From contig JAPLOA010000056.1 in the NCBI GenBank assembly GCA_026400835.1, positions 124,001 to 188,000 of the forward strand: 64,000 nucleotides of DNA. Reading direction: 5' to 3'. The stretch is from Planctomycetales bacterium (GTDB lineage Bacteria > Planctomycetota > Planctomycetia > Planctomycetales > Planctomycetaceae). Below are positions 27,178 through 36,376 of this stretch, in pieces. The position numbers were made by a program, and so were the translations under genes. The notes under the pieces were generated by a model. It was not told the origin of the DNA. It was given only the letters and a program-made list of their open reading frames with translations, and ran no database searches. Each line of letters opens with the position of its first letter. Within the stretch, counting starts at the first letter, position 1.

Positions 27178-29754
27178 CTACGCCAACCCGTTCAGCTTTC
27201 GAATCACCCACTCTGTCATCATCAGCGAAAACAACACGATCAGTACCCACCATTGATCCCAGAGTGTTCGCTCCTGAACCTCCTGAGCGGCGTGATCATC
27301 CGGCCGAAGCAGACTTTCCAGTCGATCCGTATTCCACGGCTCGATCATTTCTCCGCCGGTCATTCCCGCCAGTTGCCGCAACAAGGCTCGGTTACAACTG
27401 ACATTCGCCAGTTCTGTAGACTCTTCTTTTCGAACCAGCAGTTCTGTTCGAATCGATTGCTCCGGATTCAAAGCACCACCGGTTACCTGCAGTTCAATCT
27501 GCCAAAGCCCCGGAGCCAGCTTCGGAACGCGACCACGAAATCGTTCGGGCGAATCCTGTGAAGTATCCAGAGTGGCCGTGAACTGCGTCAACGTTGCAGA
27601 GTTTTCGTTCGCAGCAGAGTCACCCGTCTTCATATCCGTATCGGCCTGCAAATCCGTCTTCGTCTTCGCAACGATGGGCGTAGCCACAACCTTGATGGTT
27701 GCTCCCTCGAGTTGGTTCAGGCGTTCAGGATTCCAGCGGACCACCGCTTCGACCTGTTCGGATTCACCAATGACCGTATCCGTCAGCGTCATCCGCACGT
27801 CATCATCTCCGGCCGCCGACTTATTTCGCGCGGCCCAGCGAATAAGCTGTCCCCAGAAGCGATAGTGGCGAGCATCCCCGGACCGCATTCGCCACCGCCA
27901 GGTGCTGTCGATTCCCATCCAGACAACCTGACCAAATCCATAATCGTGATGCACAATCGTGGGGACCGCCGCACCCGAATCTCCTGAAATTCGCGAGCTG
28001 GCCCAAAGAGTTGCACCGGCCTTGGCGACTCCGCCATAAATCCATTGGTGACCCGGCAAGTCCGTCAGCGTCGGATCCTGCAACGTCATGTTATCGGACA
28101 ACTGAAACATCGGCAGATGAAAGGCATCAGGACTCAATTTCAGATGGTAAGACGTGGCGGGAGAATCCAAAGCGGACTTCTGAAACTGCTCAGCGACTCG
28201 CGGATTGAACTCCTTCACTGGCAGAAGACTGGTGAGAATCTCTGACTGAAATCCGTGAGGCATCGACTGTCGACCGGGAATAATCACCACGGTCAGGCCA
28301 TCGCGAGATACGGCTTTCTCAACCAGCTCCCACACACCGAGCTCGACATTCTCCGCCAGCACATCACCGATGATCAACAGATCCGTTTTCGCCAATTCCA
28401 GTGCGAAGGCATCCAGCGGCGGCAGCTTGCTGGCAATGTAAGAATCGTCCAGTAGTTTCAGATACGGCTGTCGAAAAAGTACGACACTGGAATCAACCTG
28501 CTTATCACGTTCCAGAAGATTCTTCAGATATCGAAACTCCCAGCGAGGATCACCGTCCAACAGCATGACTCGCGCCTTGTTGTCGACAACATGCAGCGTA
28601 ACATCACGAGAATTATTATCGTCACGTAGCTCACCATCTTTCCGATCAGCCACAATGCGATAGTCAAACCGACCTGATTCCGTTGAGGGCACAGCAAACG
28701 TTGCCACGGCCGAGTCCGCCGAAGTAATCAACTTCTTTTCTTCCAGAGTTTTTCCGTCCTGTTCCAGACGAACCGTCAGCTCTTCGCCTTCGAACCCAAA
28801 CGTCGCCAGAGTCGCCTGAATCTGCGCCTTGTCATTCAGAAAAATGGCCTCGGGTGCATCGACAGAGACAATGGACAGGTCGCGAGGTGGAATGCGAGAG
28901 CCGATGGGAATTGCATAGACCGGCACACCCAGACTGGACAACAACTGCGTCGCACTGGTGAGATCTCCCGGGACCGACTGACGTCCATCCGTCAGCAACA
29001 CGATTCCCCGAACCTCACCGGCCCCATCTTCCGCAGTGACCGCCTGCAGAACGTTCAGGACATCGGTATTCCCCGGCAGAAGTTCGATTCGTTCCGACTG
29101 CAGCAGCGAAGCCAGTTCTTCCACCATCGCTGCTTTTTGTTCCGTCGCAAACAACCGCACATCGACACCGATCAGGCCCTGCAGTTTCTTAAGCAACTCG
29201 CGAGGTTGTGATTGCAGCAGCCTGCGAACAAACTCTGTTCGCGGCATTTGAGCCAATTCTTCAAGCGTTGAATTCACCTGTCGCTTGCGAGCTTCAGCGG
29301 CTGATTGCTCCGCTGGCGTCTGAGGAGGCTGAGCATTCCCCAGCCAATTGGGCTCTTCACCAGCGTCGGCTGAGGCCACCCACTGTTGAATCAGCGTATC
29401 TGTCTCCTGATTCCCCAGCATGCCGAGGGCCTGAGCCCAGCGAAGCTTTTCACCAAGCGGCGCATTGGTGTCCTGAATCTCCATGCTCTGCGAAGCATCA
29501 ATGCCAATGATCACGCGGCCGCGCTGTGTCACATCCAACTGCGTCGTCAGAACAGGCTGCAGCAGAAGAGTCAGCATCACGGCCAACACTGCAATTCGCA
29601 GACTCAGCAGAACACTACCGACATTTCTGGACACGACGCGACGTTCCAGCCTCATCAGCCAGACGCTAAGAAGCAGCACAGCCACAACGCTGAGCATTGC
29701 AAACAGCACCCAGGCAGGCGACTTCGCACCAGAAAAAATGAGCCGCCAGTTCAT
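27178..29754 (-). CDS. Membrane protein with von Willebrand factor A-like domain
   Basis: This 858-residue protein is of a type frequent in planctomycetes. Two N-terminal membrane helices (WVLFAMLSVVAVLLLSVWLM and VLLSLRIAVLAVMLTLLLQP) precede a VWA domain beginning VIIGIDASQSMEI, whose DASQS matches the MIDAS metal site. VLLTDGRQSVPG is its later MIDAS Asp region. Beta-sandwich modules follow, and a glutamine-amidotransferase-like segment (ARVMLLDGDPRWEFRYLKNL). A C-terminal helix (WWVLIVLFSLMMTEWVIRKL) closes the protein. Relatives sit in MoxR/BatA-like operons, but no MoxR gene is present here. The role is unknown. Confidence 0.85.
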   Translation of the reverse strand: MNWRLIFSGAKSPAWVLFAMLSVVAVLLLSVWLMRLERRVVSRNVGSVLLSLRIAVLAVMLTLLLQPVLTTQLDVTQRGRVIIGIDASQSMEIQDTNAPLGEKLRWAQALGMLGNQETDTLIQQWVASADAGEEPNWLGNAQPPQTPAEQSAAEARKRQVNSTLEELAQMPRTEFVRRLLQSQPRELLKKLQGLIGVDVRLFATEQKAAMVEELASLLQSERIELLPGNTDVLNVLQAVTAEDGAGEVRGIVLLTDGRQSVPGDLTSATQLLSSLGVPVYAIPIGSRIPPRDLSIVSVDAPEAIFLNDKAQIQATLATFGFEGEELTVRLEQDGKTLEEKKLITSADSAVATFAVPSTESGRFDYRIVADRKDGELRDDNNSRDVTLHVVDNKARVMLLDGDPRWEFRYLKNLLERDKQVDSSVVLFRQPYLKLLDDSYIASKLPPLDAFALELAKTDLLIIGDVLAENVELGVWELVEKAVSRDGLTVVIIPGRQSMPHGFQSEILTSLLPVKEFNPRVAEQFQKSALDSPATSYHLKLSPDAFHLPMFQLSDNMTLQDPTLTDLPGHQWIYGGVAKAGATLWASSRISGDSGAAVPTIVHHDYGFGQVVWMGIDSTWRWRMRSGDARHYRFWGQLIRWAARNKSAAGDDDVRMTLTDTVIGESEQVEAVVRWNPERLNQLEGATIKVVATPIVAKTKTDLQADTDMKTGDSAANENSATLTQFTATLDTSQDSPERFRGRVPKLAPGLWQIELQVTGGALNPEQSIRTELLVRKEESTELANVSCNRALLRQLAGMTGGEMIEPWNTDRLESLLRPDDHAAQEVQERTLWDQWWVLIVLFSLMMTEWVIRKLNGLA

Positions 29755-30076
29755 AGAAAAATTCAGCCGCCCGAAGAAGAACGATCAGAGGTCAGAGGAG
29801 AAGTATTCTGTTAGCGGCCACGATTCTGCATCGAGCCACCTGACTTTACCTGGTGAGCACTCAGAAGACTGTAACAGTTCGCTGAGTCATCGTCTTGCTC
29901 GTAGTGAGTTTGCAGTCCATGGCGTACCCGCAAGCCCCTGAATCTTCAGCGAAAAGGCGTCCAGGAAAAATCTTTCGGGCTCTTCACGTTGTCTTAAGGC
30001 AGGCCCTGCTAGCATGCATCCCCTGTCCACAAGGGTCGTGAGAATCACCTGCAAATGCCGTCCTGAAGAGTGTTCC
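29755..30076. other. Divergent intergenic region (VWA gene / two-component operon)
   Basis: 322 bp with no gene. The promoters of the leftward VWA gene and the rightward response-regulator operon should be here. No clear operator palindrome for an OmpR-type regulator was seen by eye. Confidence 0.4.
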
Positions 30077-30730
30077 ATGCGAGTCCTGGTCGTCGAAGAT
30101 GAACCCGATCTGCTCACCACAATTGCCCAGGTACTGCGCGAAGATGGTTATGCTGTCGATGAAGCGGCGGACGGTCAGGAAGGACTTTTTAAGGCGACCA
30201 GTTGGGAGTATGACGCGATCGTGCTGGATCTGTTGATGCCAAAGCTCACGGGTTGGCAGGTTCTGGAAACACTCAGGAAAACTCACAGGACTCCGGTTTT
30301 GATTTTGACCGCTCGCGACGGGGTCAACGATCGAGTCCGCGGACTGGATGGTGGCGCTGACGATTATCTCAGCAAGCCGTTTCATCTGGTCGAACTGAAA
30401 GCTCGCCTCCGCGCGATCATTCGGCGATCAGTGGGGTTGGCATCGTCTGAGATTCTGATCGGTGAGCTGGCCGTCGATACAAAGGCAAAAACAGTGCGTC
30501 GTGGTGACACTCAACTTCTGCTGACGCCTCGCGAGTTTTCACTACTCGAGTTGCTGGCGTTGCACCGCGGACAAGTGGTTTCGCGCACGCAGATCTATGA
30601 GTCTCTGTTTGACGAGAACGAAGACAGCCTGTCCAATCTGGTCGATGTGCATGTGTCGAATCTCCGGCGAAAGCTGGGGAAGGACTTCATCACGACTCGA
30701 CGCGGCCAGGGGTACATTCTCCATGATTAA
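30077..30730 (+). CDS. OmpR/PhoB-family response regulator
   Basis: The 217-residue product has a receiver domain (MRVLVVEDEPDLL with the acidic pocket, phospho-acceptor Asp about 51 in IVLDLLMP, Thr in LILTARD, Lys in SKPFHLVELKARL). A winged-helix DNA-binding domain follows (LLTPREFSLLELLALHRGQV, VDVHVSNLRRKLG, TRRGQGYIL). It resembles CusR/TctD-type regulators. The ATG at 30077 is preferred over 30014: it begins exactly at the receiver fold and has GAAGAG upstream. The last codons overlap the ATG of the histidine kinase by 8 bp, so the pair is translationally coupled. Confidence 0.95.
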   Translation: MRVLVVEDEPDLLTTIAQVLREDGYAVDEAADGQEGLFKATSWEYDAIVLDLLMPKLTGWQVLETLRKTHRTPVLILTARDGVNDRVRGLDGGADDYLSKPFHLVELKARLRAIIRRSVGLASSEILIGELAVDTKAKTVRRGDTQLLLTPREFSLLELLALHRGQVVSRTQIYESLFDENEDSLSNLVDVHVSNLRRKLGKDFITTRRGQGYILHD

Positions 30731-32510
30731 ATCGATCCGCGGACGATTGCAGTGGTGGTACGGTGCGGTTTACGCATTGTCGATCCTCGCGTTTGGCTTG
30801 CTGGTCTACTGGCGTGCCGATCGCGATGCGCATGAACGTGCGACATTGCAGGCGGTGTCGACCGTGCAGTATCTTGACGTGAGTCTTCGCAATGTGCCGC
30901 CGCATTTGGTTCGTCACACTCCGCAGGATTCCGACTTCGGTCCGGGAGAGACGATTCGGGAGAATTATACACTGGGGCCATTGCCGCCGGAGTTTCAATT
31001 TCGACCACCTCGAGGACGAGATGGCGGTCCTGAGGGAGAACAAAAACCGAGACCTCGACGCCCTGATTTTGCAGAGTACTCAGAAGACGGCCAGGGCAGC
31101 AATCCTCCAACGCAGGATGAACATCGCCGACCACCTCGAGGACCGGGGAACGAGCTTCTCCCGGAGGGTCCGTTTGGAGATCCTGATGGCCCACGTGGCA
31201 ACGGCCGGAACGGCCCACCGGAAGGTCGCCGTTTTCCGCCCGAAGAGGGTGATCGACTAAAAGCCGTTCGTCCACCGGCGACGAAGGGAGGACCTCCGTT
31301 TGATGGCGACGATTCTCGAGTCGATCGGATGGAGTTCGTCGTCTGGCGAGGAGATGGCAGCGTTCTTACTCGCAGCGATGGAATGCCGCGTGATCAGGCT
31401 TCGGTGATTCCGAACATAGAACAAGGCAACCCTGCTCCTCAGGTCTCTATGAATCGCGGAGAAATTGAAGTCACCAAGCGCGGGCCGCACGGATCTGTCA
31501 TTCGAGTCATTCGATCGTTCGATCGCGATCTGTCCAACTTGCATCGTTTTGGAATTCAGATTTCCGGGATGGCAGTTCTGACATTGGTCGTGGGAATCTT
31601 CGGAGGCTGGTGGATCTCAGGACGAATCGTGCACCCGATTCAGATGATCTCCGAAACCGCCGCGCAGATTTCTGCGACCAGCCTGAACCGACGTATTGAG
31701 ACGATGGCTCTTGATCAGGAGTTGATTCAACTGGGCACAGTGCTGAATGCAACCTTCGGTCGGCTTGAACAGTCATTTGCCAGACTGACACAATTCACAG
31801 CAGATGCATCGCATGAACTTCGTACGCCGCTGGCCGTCATTCAATCTCAGATGGAGCTGGCACTCGGAAAGCCGCGAACGCCCGAGGCTTATCAACAGAC
31901 TCTGGAGATCTGCCTGAAGTCCTCTGATCGTATGCGGTCGCTGATTGATGGCTTGTTGCTGCTCGCACGCACGGATGCGGAACGTCTGGAGATGCGACCG
32001 GTACCTGTCGATCTGCGCGATATTGCCGAAGATACAATCAGCCAGTTTCAGGACAAAGCCACCGCAGCGGAGATCGAACTGGAATGCGTTGTATCTGAAG
32101 ACAACCTGAACATCATGGCCGATTCCAGGTTCCTCGCGCAGATACCAGCTAACCTGATTGATAATGCCATCCAGCATACTCCCGCCGGTGGCAAAATTTC
32201 TCTGGAAGTGCGACGCGAAGGTGACAAGGCGGTGTTAACGGTGAAAGACACAGGCTGTGGAATTGCGGCCGAACATATCCCCCATCTGTTTGAACGCTTC
32301 TATCGAATTGATACTGGAAGATCTCGCAGGCATGGCGGCAGTGGGCTGGGCCTGGCGATTTGTCGCAGTCTGGTCGAAGCCCATAACGGAACAATCACGT
32401 GTGAATCAAAACCGGGGGAAGGTTCAGTGCTGAAAGTTTGTCTGCCAATCGCCACTGATGTTGAAGCACCTGTCATTGAAGTACCTGTCGATGGCGAGTC
32501 GCACGTTTAA
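30723..32510 (+). CDS. Sensor histidine kinase with Pro/Gly/Arg-rich extracytoplasmic domain
   Basis: This 595-residue transmembrane kinase is the partner of the overlapping response regulator. Helix 1 (YGAVYALSILAFGLLVYW) is near 13-30. The extracytoplasmic region (about 30-275) contains a low-complexity stretch at about 75-200 very rich in Pro, Gly, Arg, Asp and Glu (for example RPPRGPGNELLPEGPFGDPD). Helix 2 (ISGMAVLTLVVGIFGGWWIS) leads to a HAMP domain, then HisKA with phospho-His about 363 in DASHELRTPL. The ATPase has NLIDNAIQHTP (N box), DTGCGI (G1), FERFYR (F box) and GGSGLGLAI (G2). The loop composition matches the EF-hand protein encoded 1.5 kb downstream. Confidence 0.93.
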   Translation: MIKSIRGRLQWWYGAVYALSILAFGLLVYWRADRDAHERATLQAVSTVQYLDVSLRNVPPHLVRHTPQDSDFGPGETIRENYTLGPLPPEFQFRPPRGRDGGPEGEQKPRPRRPDFAEYSEDGQGSNPPTQDEHRRPPRGPGNELLPEGPFGDPDGPRGNGRNGPPEGRRFPPEEGDRLKAVRPPATKGGPPFDGDDSRVDRMEFVVWRGDGSVLTRSDGMPRDQASVIPNIEQGNPAPQVSMNRGEIEVTKRGPHGSVIRVIRSFDRDLSNLHRFGIQISGMAVLTLVVGIFGGWWISGRIVHPIQMISETAAQISATSLNRRIETMALDQELIQLGTVLNATFGRLEQSFARLTQFTADASHELRTPLAVIQSQMELALGKPRTPEAYQQTLEICLKSSDRMRSLIDGLLLLARTDAERLEMRPVPVDLRDIAEDTISQFQDKATAAEIELECVVSEDNLNIMADSRFLAQIPANLIDNAIQHTPAGGKISLEVRREGDKAVLTVKDTGCGIAAEHIPHLFERFYRIDTGRSRRHGGSGLGLAICRSLVEAHNGTITCESKPGEGSVLKVCLPIATDVEAPVIEVPVDGESHV

Positions 32511-32576
32511 ATCAAAAAGACAGCAACCCTTTCAACAGAGTCACCGATTGCGACCCCAGGTTTACCGGAGAGAAAA

Positions 32577-33818
32577 TTGAACATACCGTGTCTCACAGAC
32601 TCTAAACGAGCGATCCTGTTGAACCTCACCTGCAGCGTGCGACTAATCCTGCTGATCGCTGCACTGATCGGCAGCGCCGGGTTGACCTGCGTTTGTGCTG
32701 ATGATGCTGTGGACCCACGCACGCTGAAGCATCTGGACGGTCATTGGTATGTGTCTCAGGCCCAACCAGCGACCTATTATTACAAAGACGCCGAACAGTA
32801 TCTTGATCTGTTCTCTTATCATCGAAAAGATTCCAACAAGGATGGTATCGATAATCTTGTGCTCAGTCACAACAAAACGCACCTGATGTTGGACAGCCAG
32901 GGATATCCCAATCATCCGACCGCGATCTTCCCCAACTCCGGCAACCCAAATCGGATTGAGATTCAGAAGTTTCGTTTTCAACTGCCGCTGGAGCCAAAAC
33001 TCAACGACCATATCACTCGGCTTCCGATGGGCCCGATTGGTACGGCTGTGAATGGCGTGGTTTATTTCAACCCGTTTGAACAGGGTGGAATGAATGCCGT
33101 CGAGGGCTATTCGGAGGTCTGGCTGGACTCCTGCTGCGGACATCCTCAGCAAACTGGAGTTTATCACTACCACAAGTATCCGGTCTGTGTGAAATCTCCG
33201 TTCAGGGATAATGGCAAGCAGCATTCGCCCGTGATTGGTTTTGCCTTCGATGGTTTTCCCATCTACGGGCCTTATGAATCAGAAGGGCTGATGGCCAAAG
33301 ATGCCGTCGGTGAGCAGACTCTGGATGCCTGCAACGGACATACAGACTCGGTTCGCGGTTATCATTATCACGTGACTCCAGGTCGATTCCCTTACATCAT
33401 CGGCGGATATGCCGGTGTGCCGGACTCAGCGAATATTCGTGGACGTCGTGGCCTGGAAACGGGAGCAATTGAAGATAACAGCAGCGGCGAGAGTTCGCAG
33501 CCCAAAGTCATTGCCGCTGTTCGACCGGCAAACGGACAGCCCGGAACAAAGCAAAAGCTGGAGATTGAACTTAATCCGACGCAGGCCACGCGAGTACGGG
33601 TCCCGGAAGGCACTCCGGACTGGGTGCAGGTGGGACCTTATGAAGCAGTGTCCATCGAACGCAAAGGAAACGCGCTTCAGGTTGAAATACAGATCCCGGA
33701 AGACGCAACGCTCGGCGTTCTGATGGATTGTCATATTGAGTTCAAAGCCGCCAATCGTCCCCGCGCTGTGTTCAAAAGAAACGATGTGTTCCGCGTTGTT
33801 GAAGTCGAAGATCCTTGA
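32577..33818 (+). CDS. Secreted YHYH domain protein
   Basis: This 413-residue exported protein has a hydrophobic N-terminal segment (LILLIAALIGSAGLTCVCA). The YHYH domain shows its defining motifs: HPQQTGVYHYHKYPVC, GFAFDGFPIYGPYE and RGYHYHVTPGRFPYIIGGYA. About 120 C-terminal residues form a separate beta-rich module (KLEIELNPTQATRVRVPEG). YHYH proteins are of unknown function; the clustered His and Tyr suggest metal binding, which is inference. The start is a TTG at 32577 with GGAG seven bases upstream; no ATG is available before the domain. It lies 66 bp after the kinase gene on the same strand and is probably in its operon. Confidence 0.87.
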   Translation: MNIPCLTDSKRAILLNLTCSVRLILLIAALIGSAGLTCVCADDAVDPRTLKHLDGHWYVSQAQPATYYYKDAEQYLDLFSYHRKDSNKDGIDNLVLSHNKTHLMLDSQGYPNHPTAIFPNSGNPNRIEIQKFRFQLPLEPKLNDHITRLPMGPIGTAVNGVVYFNPFEQGGMNAVEGYSEVWLDSCCGHPQQTGVYHYHKYPVCVKSPFRDNGKQHSPVIGFAFDGFPIYGPYESEGLMAKDAVGEQTLDACNGHTDSVRGYHYHVTPGRFPYIIGGYAGVPDSANIRGRRGLETGAIEDNSSGESSQPKVIAAVRPANGQPGTKQKLEIELNPTQATRVRVPEGTPDWVQVGPYEAVSIERKGNALQVEIQIPEDATLGVLMDCHIEFKAANRPRAVFKRNDVFRVVEVEDP

Positions 33819-33860
33819 ATAACCTCAGGGCAACCCCGTTCTGAAGTCAGTGTGTTCTTG

Positions 33861-33939
33861 TAGGGTGTGACCAGCGGAGCGCCGGCACACCGAACGGAAG
33901 CCAAAATGGTGTGCCCGCGCTACGCTGGTCACACCCTAC
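33861..33939. repeat. 79-bp inverted-repeat element
   Basis: TAGGGTGTGACCAGCG with GCCGGCACACC on the left is answered by GGTGTGCCCGCGCTACG and CTGGTCACACCCTA on the right, separated by about 15 bp. It is a near-perfect hairpin between the YHYH and EF-hand genes, of a kind dispersed in planctomycete genomes (from general knowledge, not checked). It could end the upstream transcript but has no T-run. Confidence 0.85.
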
Positions 33940-34029
33940 TAACCACTCAGATTTAACAAATGCTTTACCGTGCCTGAATAACCTCCCTCCCTTGAACCTG
34001 TTTTCTCTGTCTATTGAAAGGCGAGTCCC

Positions 34030-34821
34030 ATGAAGAAGATCCTGTTGGCAAGTGCTGTCATGGCATTGCTGGGCGTAACTGTCACGATGAACGTTCTGGC
34101 ACAGCCACCTGTGGGTGAAGGCCGTCCGGATGGTCCTCCACCACGTGGTGACGGTGGTCCGGAAGATCGGCCTCGTCCTCCACATCCGGTGATGGATGCT
34201 TTGGACAAAGATCACAATGGTGAGATTTCTGAAGAAGAGATCAACAATGCGACGGCTTCTCTGAAGTCGCTCGACAAGAACAGCGATGGAAAACTGACGG
34301 ACGATGAAATTCGACCACCACGCCCGGAAGGTGGCCCCGGACGTGACGGCGAACGTCGTCCTGACGGTCCTCCTCGCGGCGAAGGAGAACCTCGCGGTGA
34401 TAGACCACCGGGTGACGGCCCTCCCGGCGATCGTCCGCCACGTGATGGTGAAGGGCGACCTCCCGGCGAAGGCCGAGGTCCGCGGGACGGTGAAGGGCGA
34501 CCTCCCGGCGGACGCGGACAGGGACGCGGCGAAGGACCTCCGGGCGGACCTCAAGGCCGTCCGATGGGCCCACCGAGTCCTGAACGCTTCGTGGAAGATG
34601 CGATGCGGTTTGATGCCGACGCCGATGGAAAGCTCAGCAAAGAAGAGCTGATGAAGTTCGCCGTCGAAATGGGAAATCGACAGGGCCGACCTCCCGGGCA
34701 GGACGGTGGACGCGGGCCGCGACCTGAAGGTGACCGGCCTCCGGGGGATCGTCCTCCAGGCGATCGACCTCGCGGCGAAGGTGAAGGTGACCGTCCGCAG
34801 CGTCCACCAGCAGAAGAATAG
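34030..34821 (+). CDS. Secreted EF-hand protein with Pro/Gly/Arg/Asp-rich body
   Basis: The 263-residue product has a signal peptide (KKILLASAVMALLGVTVTMN, cleavage likely after LAQ). Two adjacent EF-hands are LDKDHNGEISEEEI and LDKNSDGKLTDDEI, and a third, DADADGKLSKEEL, lies near 200. All three have Asp/Asn/Gly at calcium-ligand positions. Between and after them lies a repetitive body built from RPPGDGPPGDRPP, GEGRPPGEGRGP and similar phrases. The protein is expected to bind calcium outside the cytoplasm. It lies downstream of the kinase and YHYH genes and is closed by a terminator. Confidence 0.88.
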   Translation: MKKILLASAVMALLGVTVTMNVLAQPPVGEGRPDGPPPRGDGGPEDRPRPPHPVMDALDKDHNGEISEEEINNATASLKSLDKNSDGKLTDDEIRPPRPEGGPGRDGERRPDGPPRGEGEPRGDRPPGDGPPGDRPPRDGEGRPPGEGRGPRDGEGRPPGGRGQGRGEGPPGGPQGRPMGPPSPERFVEDAMRFDADADGKLSKEELMKFAVEMGNRQGRPPGQDGGRGPRPEGDRPPGDRPPGDRPRGEGEGDRPQRPPAEE

Positions 34822-34874
34822 TTCTCGTTCGCCAGGAATGACTCAGAAAATTATTCCCGTTGATATGCTCAGCG

Positions 34875-34914
34875 AGCCGCGTGAGAGGTGGCCACTTCTC
34901 ACGCGGCTGTTTTT
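34875..34914 (+). terminator. Rho-independent terminator after the EF-hand gene
   Basis: AGCCGCGTGAGA and TCTCACGCGGCT form a perfect 12-bp stem around a 10-base loop, followed by GTTTTT. It ends 93 bp after the EF-hand stop and separates that gene from the PQQ-propeller gene. Confidence 0.93.
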
Positions 34915-34970
34915 ATGCTGCGTCTACGTTTGCTGAAGTCCTAACTTTCAATCCAGTCTGAGATAACTCC

Positions 34971-36263
34971 ATGCTTCACCGCTTGTTAGCCGTCGCCTGT
35001 TTTTTCGTGGCCTCATTGTCGGCCTCCATGGGAACAGCTGACGATTGGACTCGTTTTCGAGGCCCCAACGGAACCGGGCTCAGTGAATCAACGATTCTGC
35101 CGACGAAATGGAGTGACGCGGAGAAAGTGAGATGGAAGGTCGAACTCCCCGGCCCGGGTTCTTCCAGCCCGGTCGTGTCAGGCGATCGAATCTTCGTAAC
35201 CTGCTACTCTGGCTATGGCGTGGAGACGGGCGGAGATTTCTCGTCGCTTGTGCGACATCTTGTTTGCGTCGATGCGAAATCAGGACAGATTTTGTGGGAT
35301 CGGACCGTGCCCGCCCCTGAACGAGAAGACCGTTATCAGGGGTATATCTCCGAGCATGGATACGCGAGCAATTCGCCAACTACAGATGGCCGGATGGTCT
35401 TCGCATTTCATGGCAAGTCGGGAGTCCATGCGTATGACATGGACGGAAAGGAACTTTGGAGCCACATGGTGGGAACTGAATCCAGCAATCGCCAATGGGG
35501 TTCCGCCGCCAGTCTGACGCTATTGAATGACAAACTGATTGTCAACGCGGCCGAAGAAGGTCGAGCCATCATGGCCCTTGATAAAGCAACCGGAAAAGAA
35601 CTCTGGAAATCCGAAGCCGCAGCACTGGAACTTTGTTATGGCACACCATCGCTTGTGGCTCGAGAAGACGGAAAGACTGATCTGGTTATTGCTGTCCCGG
35701 GTGAAGTTTGGGGACTGAATGCAGAGACCGGCAAATTAGCCTGGTTCGTTGAAACTCAGTTGACCGGTAATGTCAGCCCGAGTCCTCTTGTTGTCGATAA
35801 TTCAATTTTCGTCTTCGGTGGTTTTCGCTCGTCCGGTAGCTACCGGATTCGTACGGGCGGAAAGGGCGATGTGACCAGCTCGCATGTTGACTGGCATAGC
35901 CGCAGCAGTTCTTACGTCGCCACTCCCGTGCATCACGACGGTCATCTCTTCTGGATTGATGATCAGGGCATCGCCTGGTGTCTTGATGCAAAAACCGGCG
36001 AGCAGGTCTATCGCGAACGAGTGCCCGGACTGAAATCCGGAGGTCGCCCGATTTATGCATCACCGATCATGGCCGGTGGTCGTCTGTATGTCGTGACACG
36101 ACGTGATGGAACCCTTGTGATTCCAGCCACCACGACATTCTCGATCGAATCGCAGAATATCATTGAGTCGGATGCAACCGACTTCAATGCAACTCCGGCT
36201 GTCTACGGAGATCAATTGGTATTGCGTTCCAACAGCCGACTCTATTGTGTCGGAGCAAAATAG
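34971..36263 (+). CDS. Secreted PQQ-like beta-propeller repeat protein
   Basis: This 430-residue exported protein has a signal peptide (LLAVACFFVASLSASMGTA) and a repeat pattern of eight-bladed PQQ-like propellers. It starts DWTRFRGPNGTGLSE, a hallmark of planctomycete propellers. Blades follow with ending motifs such as VCVDAKSGQILWDR, YDMDGKELWSHMV, LDKATGKELWKSE, LNAETGKLAWFVE and LDAKTGEQVYRER. No dehydrogenase cofactor residues could be assigned, so an enzymatic role is not claimed. Related proteins include BamB-like scaffolds. It is preceded by a terminator and so is probably a separate transcription unit. Confidence 0.9.
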   Translation: MLHRLLAVACFFVASLSASMGTADDWTRFRGPNGTGLSESTILPTKWSDAEKVRWKVELPGPGSSSPVVSGDRIFVTCYSGYGVETGGDFSSLVRHLVCVDAKSGQILWDRTVPAPEREDRYQGYISEHGYASNSPTTDGRMVFAFHGKSGVHAYDMDGKELWSHMVGTESSNRQWGSAASLTLLNDKLIVNAAEEGRAIMALDKATGKELWKSEAAALELCYGTPSLVAREDGKTDLVIAVPGEVWGLNAETGKLAWFVETQLTGNVSPSPLVVDNSIFVFGGFRSSGSYRIRTGGKGDVTSSHVDWHSRSSSYVATPVHHDGHLFWIDDQGIAWCLDAKTGEQVYRERVPGLKSGGRPIYASPIMAGGRLYVVTRRDGTLVIPATTTFSIESQNIIESDATDFNATPAVYGDQLVLRSNSRLYCVGAK

Positions 36264-36270
36264 CCATCGA

Positions 36271-36324
36271 CGACTCATGCTCGTTGAGTCGTGGAGACCG
36301 AGATGTGAGAAGTTGCGACTTCTC
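36271..36324. terminator. Two small hairpins between convergent genes
   Basis: CGACTCA-TGCTCGT-TGAGTCG (36271-36291) and GAGAAGT-TGCG-ACTTCTC (36307-36324) lie in the 113-bp gap between the convergent propeller and permease genes. They have no T-run but are placed where a bidirectional terminator would be expected. Confidence 0.35.
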
Positions 36325-36376
36325 GAGTGTGCTTAACTTCTGTGAGCAGACTTTGACTGGTCCGCGCAAGAGTTTC

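Noticed and set aside
33847-34554. Minus-strand frame of 235 codons opposite the EF-hand gene.
   Set aside because: The low-complexity GC-rich codons of the EF-hand gene keep all frames open. The plus strand has the signal peptide, EF-hands and terminator.
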